Under the pieces are notes generated by a model. It made no database searches and had not been told where the DNA came from. It worked only from the letters and a program-made list of their open reading frames with translations. A program made the translations under genes and the position numbers. A DNA stretch of 64,000 nucleotides from JAVJRN01 sp040218415. GTDB taxonomy: Bacteria > Bacteroidota > Bacteroidia > Cytophagales > Cyclobacteriaceae. Shown here piece after piece: positions 16,615 to 25,894 of the stretch. Position 1 is the first letter of the stretch. Every line of letters begins with the position of its first letter. Where the stretch lies: NCBI GenBank assembly GCA_040218415.1, contig JAVJRN010000079.1:124001-188000 (forward strand). The letters are read 5' to 3'.

Positions 16615-17571
16615 TTAAAATAGCTCTTTAGCCACCTGATACACAACGTCAGATTTACCCATAGAATAATAATGAAGTACCGGAACTCCGGCTTGCATCA
16701 ATTCTCGAGATTGTTTTATAGCCCATTCAATACCAATCTGTTTCACCGCGGCATTATTTGTTGCCTTTTGAACCTCTTCTGCAAGCTCTTCCGGGATATC
16801 TATATGAAAAATACTAGGTAGCACTGTCAAATGATTTTTTACCGTCATCGGCTTAAGACCAGGAATTATTGGCACATTGATTCCAGCATTTTTGCAATCT
16901 TCTACAAACTGAAAATATTTTTGATTATCAAAAAACATCTGTGTTACAATATACTCAGCGCCTAACTCTACCTTCCGTTTCAAATAATTGAGATCTGTTT
17001 TGATATTTGGTGATTCGAAATGTTTTTCAGGATAGCCCGCTACACCAATACAAAAGTCTGTGGGTATTGCGGTTGTAAGTTCTTCGTCGAGAAACTTACC
17101 CTGATTCATTTTAACTACTTGATCTACTAAGTCAATGGCATAAGCATTGCCTTCTGGCTCAGGAACAAAGTTTCTTTCACTACTTATAGAATCTCCCCGT
17201 AAAAGAAGCACATTCTCAATTCCTAAAAAATTTAGGTCAATTAATGCATTTTCTGTTTCTTCTTTAGAAAAACCCCCACAAATAATGTGAGGTACAGGAT
17301 CAATATTGTATCTATTCTTGATGGCAGCACAAATACCAACAGTACCAGGACGCTTTCTAGTGGTCTTCTTCTCTAATAAACCATTTCCTTTGTCTTTGTA
17401 CACATATTCTTCTCTGTGATAAGTAACATCAATGAAGGGAGGCTTAAACTCCATTAACGGATCTATGTGTTCGAAAAGCCCACTGATACTATCGCCTTTC
17501 TTTGGTGGAATAATTTCCAATGAAAAGAGTGTTTTACCTTTTGCATTGTCAATGTTCTCTGTGACTTTCAT
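16615..17571 (-). CDS. metF: Methylenetetrahydrofolate reductase
   Basis: The 318-residue flavoprotein reduces 5,10-methylene-THF to 5-methyl-THF, the methyl donor for the MetH proteins encoded just upstream. It has the FAD-barrel landmarks SLEIIPPKKGD with the catalytic Glu, the DVTYHRE block, LLRGDSIS, CIGVAGYPEKH, and YIVTQMFFDNQKYFQFV. Only 9 bp separate it from the metH C-part, so it belongs to the same unit controlled by the SAM-I riboswitch at 21318-21431. Confidence 0.97.
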   Translation of the reverse strand: MKVTENIDNAKGKTLFSLEIIPPKKGDSISGLFEHIDPLMEFKPPFIDVTYHREEYVYKDKGNGLLEKKTTRKRPGTVGICAAIKNRYNIDPVPHIICGGFSKEETENALIDLNFLGIENVLLLRGDSISSERNFVPEPEGNAYAIDLVDQVVKMNQGKFLDEELTTAIPTDFCIGVAGYPEKHFESPNIKTDLNYLKRKVELGAEYIVTQMFFDNQKYFQFVEDCKNAGINVPIIPGLKPMTVKNHLTVLPSIFHIDIPEELAEEVQKATNNAAVKQIGIEWAIKQSRELMQAGVPVLHYYSMGKSDVVYQVAKELF

Positions 17572-17580
17572 CTTTATATC

Positions 17581-20256
17581 TTATTTATAACCAAGGTTCG
17601 GGCCGAGCCATTGCTCAATACTTTCCTTACTCATTTGTTTTCTTTGTGAATAATTTTCAATCTGATCCTCATAAACCTTACCTAACCCAAAATATTTTGA
17701 TTCTGGATGAGAAAAGTAAAAACCACTTACAGATGCTGCTGGATACATAGCGAAGCTTTCTGTCAACTTTAAACCAATATTATTTTCTACATCAAGGCAC
17801 TCAAATAATGTTGCCTTCTCTGTGTGATCAGGGCATGCAGGATAACCTGGCGCTGGTCTAATTCCACGGTATTTTTCCTTAATCAAAGACTCATTGTCCA
17901 ACGATTCTGTTTTGTCGTATCCCCAAAGCTCTTTACGCACTTTTTTATGCATCATTTCTGCCAGTGCCTCGGCAAGTCTGTCAGCAATAGATTTGATCAT
18001 AATTGAATTGTAATCATCATGATCCGCCTCAAATTGTTTTGCTAGTTCATCAGTACCAAAACCCGTTGTAACCGCAAAACCGCCCAAGTAATCTGCTTTT
18101 TCAGGTGACACAAAATCTACCAAAGATAAATTTGGAATTTTAGCTCCCTTCTTACCTTGTTGTCTCAGAAAATGAAAGGTCATTTTCTTATTTTGAAGCT
18201 GCTCGTCTTCAAAAATCACAACATCTTCACCTGATGCTTGAGCAGGGTAAATACCAACCACTGCTTTCGCCAATAATTGATGATTCGCAATCACATCATC
18301 CAGCATTTTATTAGCATCCACGTATAGCTTTTTTGCCTCCTCTCCGACTGTTGGGTTTTCAAAAATCTGTGGGTATTTTCCTTTCAACATCCAAGTAGAA
18401 AAGAAAGGTGTCCAATCAATGTATGGTCTTATCTCTTCCAACGAAATATTATCAAACACCTTAGTACCAATAAAACTTGGTTTTGGTGGTTGATATTCTG
18501 CCCAATTAATCTTGAATTTATTTCGCTGCGCCGCAGGAAAAGCCAAATGCTCTTTTTCTAGTTGTCTATTGGCATGACCATGTCTCAGCGCCTCGTATTC
18601 TGTTACTACATCAGAAATAAGATCATTATCGGAATCACTTAAAAGTTTAGATGCGACTCCTACACTTTTAGAAGCATCAAGCACATGAATAACAGCTCCC
18701 GAATATGCAGGATCTATTTTCACGGCGGTGTGAATTCTAGAAGTTGTTGCCCCTCCAATTAAAAGTGGAATTTTCATTCCTCGACGTTCCATTTCAGAAG
18801 CCACCGTAACCATTTCATCGAGACTAGGTGTAATTAAACCACTAAGTCCTAATATGTCGACGTTTTGCTTTTCGGCTTCATCCAGTATTTTGTGCGCTGG
18901 CACCATCACACCTAAGTCTACAATATCATAATTATTGCAACCAAGGACTACTCCAACAATATTTTTTCCAATATCATGAACATCTCCTTTTACTGTAGCT
19001 AGGAGAATCTTACCTTTTGCTTTATGCTCTGCTCCTTTTTCGGCCTCCATAAATGGTATCAAATGTGCCACCGATTTTTTCATTACACGAGCACTTTTCA
19101 CAACCTGAGGTAAAAACATTTTACCTGACCCGAATAAGTCGCCAACAATGTTCATTCCATCCATCAATGGGCCTTCGATAACATGAAGTGGCCGATCATA
19201 TTCAAGTCGTGCTTCTTCTGTATCTTCAATTACATAATCAACTACACCTCTAATCAAGGCATGCTTTAACCTTTCTTGCACAGTGTTTTCTCTCCAGCTC
19301 AGGTCTTGTTCTTTTACTTTCCCAGAGCCTTTGACATTTTCAGCGAATGCTAGAAGACGTTCTGTAGAATCCTCTCGTCGGTTGAGCAAGACATCTTCTA
19401 CATGTTCTAATAAATCTTTATCGATCTCATCATAAACCTCAATCAAACCAGCATTTACGATACCCATATCCATACCTGCCTGAATACCATGGTACAAAAA
19501 AGCGGAATGCATAGCTTCTCTTACTTTATCGTTTCCTCTAAATGAAAAAGAAACATTGGAAACTCCACCGCTTACTTTTGCTCCGGGTAGATTTTCTTTG
19601 ATCCATTTGGTCGCATTGAAAAAATCAACTGCATAATTATTATGCTCATCTATTCCCGTAGCAACTGGAAATATGTTGGGATCAAAAATAATGTCTTCTC
19701 GTGGAAAACCTATCTCCTTAGTAAGAATGTCGTAGGATCGTTGACATATTTCAATTCTCCGCTCATAAGAATCTGCCTGACCTTTTTCATCAAAGGCCAT
19801 TACCACGGTAGCAGCACCATACATCTTTATCTTTTTGGCCTGCTCTTTGAAAGGCTGCTCTCCTTCTTTTAACGAAATTGAATTTACAACCCCTTTTCCT
19901 TGAATGCATTGCAATCCTGCCTCAATAATCTCCCATTTCGAGGAATCAATCATCACTGGTATTCGGGCTATTTCTGGTTCTGCAGCGATCAAGTTCAAGA
20001 ATTTCACCATGGCAGCTTTTCCATCGAGCATACCTTCGTCCATGTTGACATCCAATATCTGTGCTCCACCGCGAACTTGATCTAAAGCTATTTCAACAGC
20101 CGTTTCGTAATCTTCTTCGGCGATAAGTCTGGCAAATCTTCTAGAGCCAGTTACATTCGTTCTTTCTCCTATGTTAACAAAGTTGGTTGCTTCATCAACA
20201 ATCAAAGGCTCCATTCCTGATAACTTCAAGGATAGCACTGGTTGTTTATCTTTCAT
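17581..20256 (-). CDS. metH: Methionine synthase, C-terminal part (pterin, cobalamin and activation domains)
   Basis: At 891 residues this protein supplies every MetH module except the homocysteine domain. They are the pterin-binding barrel (NIGERTNVTGSRRFARLI, VNSISLKEGE), the cap domain (about 330-420), the cobalamin domain with the axial His in GDVHDIGKNIVG and GLSGLITPSLDEM, and the C-terminal SAM-binding activation domain (RGIRPAPGYPACPDHTEK, YPAASVSGFYFSHPESKYFG). The presence of the last domain shows that reductive reactivation by SAM is retained. The homocysteine-binding domain is encoded by the separate gene 14 bp upstream; together they make one cobalamin-dependent enzyme. Confidence 0.97.
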   Translation of the reverse strand: MKDKQPVLSLKLSGMEPLIVDEATNFVNIGERTNVTGSRRFARLIAEEDYETAVEIALDQVRGGAQILDVNMDEGMLDGKAAMVKFLNLIAAEPEIARIPVMIDSSKWEIIEAGLQCIQGKGVVNSISLKEGEQPFKEQAKKIKMYGAATVVMAFDEKGQADSYERRIEICQRSYDILTKEIGFPREDIIFDPNIFPVATGIDEHNNYAVDFFNATKWIKENLPGAKVSGGVSNVSFSFRGNDKVREAMHSAFLYHGIQAGMDMGIVNAGLIEVYDEIDKDLLEHVEDVLLNRREDSTERLLAFAENVKGSGKVKEQDLSWRENTVQERLKHALIRGVVDYVIEDTEEARLEYDRPLHVIEGPLMDGMNIVGDLFGSGKMFLPQVVKSARVMKKSVAHLIPFMEAEKGAEHKAKGKILLATVKGDVHDIGKNIVGVVLGCNNYDIVDLGVMVPAHKILDEAEKQNVDILGLSGLITPSLDEMVTVASEMERRGMKIPLLIGGATTSRIHTAVKIDPAYSGAVIHVLDASKSVGVASKLLSDSDNDLISDVVTEYEALRHGHANRQLEKEHLAFPAAQRNKFKINWAEYQPPKPSFIGTKVFDNISLEEIRPYIDWTPFFSTWMLKGKYPQIFENPTVGEEAKKLYVDANKMLDDVIANHQLLAKAVVGIYPAQASGEDVVIFEDEQLQNKKMTFHFLRQQGKKGAKIPNLSLVDFVSPEKADYLGGFAVTTGFGTDELAKQFEADHDDYNSIMIKSIADRLAEALAEMMHKKVRKELWGYDKTESLDNESLIKEKYRGIRPAPGYPACPDHTEKATLFECLDVENNIGLKLTESFAMYPAASVSGFYFSHPESKYFGLGKVYEDQIENYSQRKQMSKESIEQWLGPNLGYK

Positions 20257-20270
20257 CTTATTTTTTGATG

Positions 20271-21296
20271 TTATGCCGAGGCAAATTCTATAGTACGAGG
20301 AGCATATTTTGCCGCTACATGGGCAATAGCTTTGATATGATCAGGCGTACTGCCACAGCATCCGCCCAAAATATTTACCAAACCATCTTTTAGGTACTCT
20401 TCCACCTGTAGCGCCATTTCGTCTGGTGTTTGATCATATTCTCCAAATTCATTGGGTAAACCAGCATTCGGATGCGCGCTCACTCCAAAAGAAGTCTTGT
20501 CTGATAATGTTTTTAGATATGGCCTTAGCTGATTTGCTCCAAGTGCACAATTCAGGCCTACGCTTAACAGAGGAATATGAGAAACGGATATTAGGAAAGC
20601 CTCAGTAGTTTGACCTGAGAGCGTTCTGCCAGAGGCATCCGTGATAGTACCAGAAACCATGATTGGTATTTTCTTTCCAAGCACAGTGCTTAGTTGATCA
20701 ATAGCAAATAAAGCTGCCTTCGCATTTAGTGTATCAAATACCGTTTCAACCAATAACATGTCTGCACCACCATCAAGTAATGCTTGTGCTTGTTCGTAGT
20801 AAGCTTGTCTTAGCTGTTCAAATGTAACCGCTCTGTAACCAGGATCATTTACGTCTGGAGAAAGTGAGGCTGTTCGGTTGGTTGGTCCCATGCTACCTGC
20901 CACAAATCTGGGTTTATCTGGGTTTTTAGCGGTGTATTCATCGGCCACTTCCCGAGCGATTTTTGCAGATTGATAATTGATCTCATAAACCAAGTGTTCT
21001 AAACTATAATCCGCTTGCGCAATGGTTGTTCCTGCAAAAGTGTTTGTCTCTGCGATATCTGCACCGGCTTCAAAATATTCGGCATGTATCTCTTTTATAA
21101 TATCTGGCCGAGTAATTGATAAAAGGTCATTGTTTCCTTTCAGATCAATGCCATGGTCTTTCAAAGATTCATTTCTAAAATCTGCCTCAGACAGATTTCG
21201 TCGTTGAATCATGGTGCCCATGGCGCCATCCAATATTAAAACTCGTTTTTTTAGGGATGATTCTATATCTTTCATAGTTGTACTTTTTGCACTCAA
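20271..21296 (-). CDS. metH: Methionine synthase, homocysteine-binding part (split MetH)
   Basis: A 341-residue homocysteine S-methyltransferase barrel, equal to the first module of MetH. It starts VLILDGAMGTMIQRRNL and carries the zinc-binding Cys residues in VGLNCALG and GGCCGSTPDHI. The protein ends shortly after the last barrel helix with a clean stop, and the partner gene has its own start 14 bp later. The split therefore looks like an evolved gene fission rather than a sequencing frameshift. ATG 21296 lies 21 nt after the end of the riboswitch; ATG 21275 is an alternative. Confidence 0.95.
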   Translation of the reverse strand: MSAKSTTMKDIESSLKKRVLILDGAMGTMIQRRNLSEADFRNESLKDHGIDLKGNNDLLSITRPDIIKEIHAEYFEAGADIAETNTFAGTTIAQADYSLEHLVYEINYQSAKIAREVADEYTAKNPDKPRFVAGSMGPTNRTASLSPDVNDPGYRAVTFEQLRQAYYEQAQALLDGGADMLLVETVFDTLNAKAALFAIDQLSTVLGKKIPIMVSGTITDASGRTLSGQTTEAFLISVSHIPLLSVGLNCALGANQLRPYLKTLSDKTSFGVSAHPNAGLPNEFGEYDQTPDEMALQVEEYLKDGLVNILGGCCGSTPDHIKAIAHVAAKYAPRTIEFASA

Positions 21297-21317
21297 GAAA
21301 GATCTCAGATATTCTTT

Positions 21318-21431
21318 ATTATCTCTTTCTAATAATTAAATTAGAACAGGAATTAGCACCGGACTCCTTTCGGAAATTGGACAGGTTGCTAAGACGTCAA
21401 AGGGCCTATTCCCTCAGTCTTTCTTGATAAT
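21318..21431 (-). promoter_or_regulatory. SAM-I (S-box) riboswitch upstream of metH-metF
   Basis: On the minus strand the S-box core is present in order. P1 is ATTATC (21426-21431) pairing with GATAAT (21318-21323). The AAGA-type kink-turn strand follows, then GAGGGA...GGCCC, then the conserved CTTAGCAACC. A P3 stem has the loop around TTTCCGAAAGGA, GGTGCTAATTCC is the J3/4-P4 core, and the P4 hairpin is TTCTAAT/ATTAGAA. SAM-I elements switch off methionine genes when SAM is abundant. There is no T-tract hairpin between P1 and the ATG 21 nt away, so control is probably translational. Confidence 0.93.
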
Positions 21432-21437
21432 GCTGCG

Positions 21438-21445
21438 CAAATATA
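21438..21445 (-). promoter_or_regulatory. Candidate promoter -7 element for the SAM riboswitch transcript
   Basis: The minus strand reads TATATTTG, an exact TAnnTTTG match. A start site 7 nt further on lands at 21431, the first base of riboswitch helix P1, so promoter and aptamer support each other. Confidence 0.65.
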
Positions 21446-21500
21446 TGTGTCAAACTCCGGAATAAAAACGAATGTTTAAAACATAGAGCATTCACTTATG

Positions 21501-21508
21501 TATTTTTG
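21501..21508 (+). promoter_or_regulatory. Candidate -7 promoter element for the Ppx/GppA gene
   Basis: TATTTTTG matches TAnnTTTG, with a start site expected near 21515, ten bases before the ATG. It is back to back with the SAM riboswitch promoter. Confidence 0.5.
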
Positions 21509-21524
21509 ATTAAACGTCTCTCTA

Positions 21525-22427
21525 ATGAAAATTGCTGCTATTGATATAGGCTCAAACGCCATCAGACTTCAAATCACCAAAATCCTGACATATGATGAGT
21601 TAATTACATTTAAAAAACTTGAGTATATACGTTTTCCTTTACGTCTTGGGCAGGATGTTTTTAACACTGGAAGTATCAGTGAAAGTAATATTGTAAGATT
21701 TAAAAAACTGATGACTGCTTACAAAAACATGATTGATCTCTACGAAATAGATCATTATTATGGATGTGCTACATCGGCCATGCGTGAAGCAAACAACGGA
21801 GCTGAGATATTAAATAATATTGCTGAGGAACTTGGATTGGCTATCGAAATCATAAGTGGGGAAAGTGAAGCGGAATTAATCAATGAAGTCATCGGCCCTA
21901 ATTTGGATGAGAAAACATACATGCATATAGATGTTGGGGGCGGCAGCACTGAAATCAATTTCTATGTTAAAAAACAAAAAGTATTGTCCAAATCATTCAA
22001 AATTGGCGGTGTGAGACGACTCCACAAAATGGACAAAGCAGAAACATGGGATGAAATGCGACATTGGGTAATGAATCAAGTAAAAGACCATAAGCGAAAA
22101 ATCACCGCGATAGGGACAGGAGGCAATATCAACAAAGTCATTGAATTGGCTATGATAGGAAAGCGCAGGAAAATGAACATAGATTCAGTGATAAGAGTAA
22201 AAGAATTTCTAGCCAATTTGACCCTCGACGAAAAACTAAATAAGCTACAACTCAATCCAGATAGAGCCGATGTGATCGTTCCTGCGACGGAAATATATAT
22301 AGGTGTGATGGAAGCTGCCGGGGCTAAGTCAATTCTTGTGCCTGATGTGGGTTTGAAGGACGGCATTAATTATCATCTTTTTCAACAATATTATCCTAAG
22401 AAGGGTAAAGTTTTTGTCAAAAACTAA
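21525..22427 (+). CDS. Ppx/GppA-family phosphatase (exopolyphosphatase-like)
   Basis: The 300-residue protein has the two-lobed ASKHA fold of Ppx/GppA enzymes, which release phosphate from polyphosphate or from pppGpp. Motifs are AIDIGSNAIRLQI (phosphate 1), YGCATSAMREANNG, IDVGGGSTEINFY (phosphate 2) and ITAIGTGGNINK. It is the short form lacking the C-terminal HD-like domain of E. coli Ppx, so polyphosphate versus pppGpp cannot be decided here. A polyphosphate kinase gene is about 19 kb away. The stop codon overlaps the stop of the convergent TMEM220-like gene. Confidence 0.93.
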   Translation: MKIAAIDIGSNAIRLQITKILTYDELITFKKLEYIRFPLRLGQDVFNTGSISESNIVRFKKLMTAYKNMIDLYEIDHYYGCATSAMREANNGAEILNNIAEELGLAIEIISGESEAELINEVIGPNLDEKTYMHIDVGGGSTEINFYVKKQKVLSKSFKIGGVRRLHKMDKAETWDEMRHWVMNQVKDHKRKITAIGTGGNINKVIELAMIGKRRKMNIDSVIRVKEFLANLTLDEKLNKLQLNPDRADVIVPATEIYIGVMEAAGAKSILVPDVGLKDGINYHLFQQYYPKKGKVFVKN

Positions 22428-22792
22428 GGCTTCCTATTAATCCTTAAAAGCCCCAGTAAACATAAAATTGCAATCACTACCCCTCCGAATTCTCTCGTAC
22501 CTTCGATATACGGTTTTTCATAAACCATGTCTCCAAATAACTCATTCTTATTAGCTGCTAACAGGTAATCATAAAAATGTGGCGAAAGATAAATGGCAAA
22601 AATTGACAATGCGATAATCATCCCCATCACGATGGATCGCCGGTAAACCCTCACGGCAGACAATAAGCTTACAATTGCGACTGAACCATAAATTAGAATC
22701 CACGCTGGTCCGTCAGGGTCATTGTATTGAACCATTGCAAACAAGCTGAAGAGAACGAAAAAAGTGATTTCAATTACTTTTTTTATCATCAA
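22424..22792 (-). CDS. TMEM220-family membrane protein
   Basis: A 122-residue protein with about four hydrophobic segments. FVLFSLFAMVQYNDPDGP is the signature I associate with the TMEM220 family, which occurs in animals and many bacteria and has no known function. It overlaps the TonB-dependent receptor gene by 4 bp (ATGA), so it is translationally coupled as the last gene of the sugar locus. It may be unrelated in function. Confidence 0.75.
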   Translation of the reverse strand: MMIKKVIEITFFVLFSLFAMVQYNDPDGPAWILIYGSVAIVSLLSAVRVYRRSIVMGMIIALSIFAIYLSPHFYDYLLAANKNELFGDMVYEKPYIEGTREFGGVVIAILCLLGLLRINRKP

Positions 22793-25008
22793 AATGCAAT
22801 TCGGTAAGTCAATATTGGGATCATGCCCAACTGGTATTGGGTTTCAACGGCGTTGGTAAAGCTGTCAAAATACCTAAAGGCCTCATTTTCCCTGTTAAGT
22901 ACATTTTGAATATCGATAGAAAAAGTAGAAGTCCAATTTTTATGGTAATTGACTAACTGCCATCTTATATCAAAACGCAGATAATCTTCCGTTTGATAAG
23001 ATAAATTATCAGTAAAACCGAATAATTCTACACCAGGATAATGTAGCCCTCCTTGATAAATTCCACGAAGATTCAATGAAGTCTTTTTCCCAGATTTCAA
23101 TTTCCACTCTTTGCCTAAAGCAAGGCTACTGCTGTATCGATTGTCATATTGCTGAGTCACAATATCAGGATCGATGAGAGATCGAAAATAGGTAACACCC
23201 ATACGAGCATAAAATTGATTATCAAAAGACTTATCAAATTGCAAAGATATACCCGAGGTACTCGCCCCTTTTACAGTTATTTCTGAACCTATTTCATTGA
23301 TCAATGGAGCGTCAAAATAATAATGGAAAAGCTCAAGATTCGTGTTTATTATAGACGATTGGAAAGAATGGGATAGGGTAAAACGCCAAGAGGAGATAAA
23401 ATCATAATCAATACCTGGTTGAAGCGAGCGAATATCTGTTTGAAATGGGTTGTAATAATAATAATTTTCTGGACCTAATAATTGACTATATCTCCCAGCC
23501 GCAAAAGTTAAGGATTGACTTTCATTGAAAAAATTGGTCAGCTGTGCTCTTGGGTCAATTTGAATATCACCTTTTACATTCCATGAAATATTAGTGCCCA
23601 GATCAAAAAATAAACGACTAGATAATTGTCTTGAATAGTTCAAGTAGGGCTGTATCAATATTTCTGATTTGTTATTAATTGCAGTGGAAAAGCTGTTGCC
23701 TCCACCCGGGGAAGAGCTAGTCGTAAAGTTGTAGATGTACATATTATTTAAAAATCCGACCTTAAATTGGTTTCCATTGAGGTTTTTGTTGATTTCAAAT
23801 CGGTGAGATAAAAGCTTTCTTCCGTCATTTATACCCGATGAAAAATCGATCTCATCCAACACATTTTTAAATTCTTGATTTCTAATATTTTGGCTTGAAG
23901 AAAAAAGTAACGTGCTGAATAACTCAAAACCTGAAGACCGATAGTTAATCGTTGCGCCTATTGCCCCCATCTCTCCATCAAAATCAATATTGGATCGATC
24001 CTTTTGGTCTTCTGATTCTTCAAAAGGCAAGCCAGTAAACATGTTAAAATTTAAGCCACCCAAAGCGAATAATTTCACATCTGTCTTAGGATTAATTTGG
24101 TATTTCAGCGAGAATGACAAGTCTTGAAATCCAATCTTTTCCCCTCCAAAATCGACACCAAAATTGGCGAGTAATCCAGTAAAACTGTAACGGTAATTGG
24201 CCGCATAGGTCAGCTTATCATTTTGTCCGACCTTTCCTTCGGAGGAGAAATCCAAACCAATCAATGAAGCTTGTACCACATGATTCGATGCTGCCCCTCC
24301 ATCTTTAATGTTCATATTAAAAATGCCGCCGACACTATTACCTAGTTCTGCGCCAAAAGCGCCATAATCAAAGCTCGATCGACTCATCATTTGAGCACTC
24401 AATATATTTACTCCTCCGCCATTAGAAGTAGCCTGATCGCTAAAAGTTCCAGCATTGGCCAAATGATTCGGGTTTAGAATTTCAGCGCCTTCGAGCCTCC
24501 AGATATTATATGCGGGAGAAATACCTCGGACAGATATCTGATTGTTTTGATCATTGGTTACCAGAATGTCGGATGAAGTGGTCATCATGCGAGCCGGGTC
24601 GTAATAGGTAGCTGCAAAGCGGTTAAGCTGTTCTTGTGTAATCGTCAATTTCCCAGGCTGCACAAGTAGTTGCCTTTCCGTAACGATCAAACTATCTAAT
24701 CCATTAAAATTAGGTGCAAGAGCAAAATCTGATACTAGGTCAGCATCTCTATTCACAAATAATTCTTGTATTTGTTTGGTTCTATAGCCGACATATCTTA
24801 CTTCCAAAGCATAAACACCCGGCTCCATAATGTCAATTTTATAATCGCCTGAAATATCAGATGTAGTACCAAGGTTTGAGTTCATGACCTTGATTGTAGC
24901 TCCAATTAATGGTGCTCCTGATTCGGCATCATATATTTTACCGGAAATACTTTGGCCAACCGCAATCTTCCCAAGTAGAATAAAAACAAATAGTAGGTTT
25001 TTTCTCAT
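22789..25008 (-). CDS. TonB-dependent outer-membrane receptor
   Basis: At 739 residues: signal peptide (1-18, ending VGQ), a carboxypeptidase-regulatory-like domain (about 19-100, ISGKIYDAESGAPLIGATIKV), plug domain (about 120-240, NNQISVRGISPAYNIWRLEGAEI), then the barrel, ending PILTYRIAF with the terminal aromatic residue. It is shorter than SusC proteins and has no SusD partner, so it is a classic TonB receptor, not a Sus pair. In the middle of an operon with sugar-oxidising lipoproteins it probably imports the glycoside substrate or a product. Both neighbouring gene junctions are ATGA overlaps. Confidence 0.94.
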   Translation of the reverse strand: MRKNLLFVFILLGKIAVGQSISGKIYDAESGAPLIGATIKVMNSNLGTTSDISGDYKIDIMEPGVYALEVRYVGYRTKQIQELFVNRDADLVSDFALAPNFNGLDSLIVTERQLLVQPGKLTITQEQLNRFAATYYDPARMMTTSSDILVTNDQNNQISVRGISPAYNIWRLEGAEILNPNHLANAGTFSDQATSNGGGVNILSAQMMSRSSFDYGAFGAELGNSVGGIFNMNIKDGGAASNHVVQASLIGLDFSSEGKVGQNDKLTYAANYRYSFTGLLANFGVDFGGEKIGFQDLSFSLKYQINPKTDVKLFALGGLNFNMFTGLPFEESEDQKDRSNIDFDGEMGAIGATINYRSSGFELFSTLLFSSSQNIRNQEFKNVLDEIDFSSGINDGRKLLSHRFEINKNLNGNQFKVGFLNNMYIYNFTTSSSPGGGNSFSTAINNKSEILIQPYLNYSRQLSSRLFFDLGTNISWNVKGDIQIDPRAQLTNFFNESQSLTFAAGRYSQLLGPENYYYYNPFQTDIRSLQPGIDYDFISSWRFTLSHSFQSSIINTNLELFHYYFDAPLINEIGSEITVKGASTSGISLQFDKSFDNQFYARMGVTYFRSLIDPDIVTQQYDNRYSSSLALGKEWKLKSGKKTSLNLRGIYQGGLHYPGVELFGFTDNLSYQTEDYLRFDIRWQLVNYHKNWTSTFSIDIQNVLNRENEAFRYFDSFTNAVETQYQLGMIPILTYRIAF

Positions 25009-25871
25009 GAACGGAGAATATCCTCTGTCAGGTTTTTGTAAGAAATTTCAATACTTGTCAATGGATCATCTGATTGATCTTGCTCCACAAAGAAATATTT
25101 CATTCCTGAGACTTTTTTTAGGTCAAAAAGACGCTTATAATCGATAGTTCCAGTTCCAACCTCGGCAAATCCCTTTTCGGCCGTATCCGCCATATCTTTG
25201 ACATGCCATAAAGGAAAACGACCTTGATTTTCCTCAAATATTTTGGCAGCATTTTGATTGGCTTTGTGAACCCAATAAAGATCCAATTCAAATTGCACTA
25301 ACTCAGGATCCGTTTCATTGAGCAATACTTCCATGGGAATTTGTCCTTCTAGTTCGAAAAACTCAAAATCGTGGTTATGATAACATACGATTTTTCCAGA
25401 TGACTTGGCTTTTTGTGCAATTGAATTCAATAATTCTGCATAGCCTTTATACTGATCTATGGTCTGGCGATCCTCCTGTGCCAGCCAAGGTAAAACGGCA
25501 TACTTTTGGCCAGACTCATTCATAAAATCCAAGACCTGATCGAAATTATCTCTCAGCTCAGATAATGGAATATGTCCGCTGACAAATTGCAGGTTAAGAT
25601 CTTCAAGAATTTTGTTTATTTCCTTGCCGCTGAATCCATACACTTTCCCGTTACTGTAGCCAGCCATTTCCACTTGATTGTAACCAATCTTTGCTACTTT
25701 GGCCAGTGTGCCTTTTGGATCTTTGTCCATAGCATCTCGAACAGTATAGAGTTGTACACCAACATCCATTTTCGAAGTACTTTCTATTGAACTAATACAG
25801 CCTGGTATTAGCGCAATGCCTGCCGTAAGGATACCTGACGACTTGATAAATTCTCTTCTATTATTAATCAT
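25005..25871 (-). CDS. Sugar phosphate isomerase/epimerase-like TIM barrel, exported lipoprotein
   Basis: A 288-residue xylose-isomerase-like TIM barrel. The N-terminus carries a twin-arginine motif (NRREFIKSSG) and ends in a lipobox (IPGC, Cys 25), so it is predicted to be folded, exported by Tat and lipidated. Metal-site segments visible are CYHNHDFEF, QFELDLYWVHK, LWHVKDM and FFVEQDQS. Members of this family act as isomerases, epimerases or, in 3-keto-glycoside pathways, lyases. Its periplasmic site and position beside cytochrome-containing dehydrogenase-like proteins favour a role on an oxidised sugar, but the reaction is not shown. Confidence 0.88.
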   Translation of the reverse strand: MINNRREFIKSSGILTAGIALIPGCISSIESTSKMDVGVQLYTVRDAMDKDPKGTLAKVAKIGYNQVEMAGYSNGKVYGFSGKEINKILEDLNLQFVSGHIPLSELRDNFDQVLDFMNESGQKYAVLPWLAQEDRQTIDQYKGYAELLNSIAQKAKSSGKIVCYHNHDFEFFELEGQIPMEVLLNETDPELVQFELDLYWVHKANQNAAKIFEENQGRFPLWHVKDMADTAEKGFAEVGTGTIDYKRLFDLKKVSGMKYFFVEQDQSDDPLTSIEISYKNLTEDILRS

Positions 25872-25894
25872 GAGTGTGCTCGTTTTTTTGGGAA

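Noticed and set aside
20257..20270. Possible frameshift splitting metH.
   Set aside because: Both parts have complete domains, a clean stop and a proper start; the split coincides with a domain border.
22789..25008. SusC-type polysaccharide utilisation system.
   Set aside because: The receptor is shorter than SusC, and no SusD-like gene or glycoside hydrolase of the usual families is beside it.
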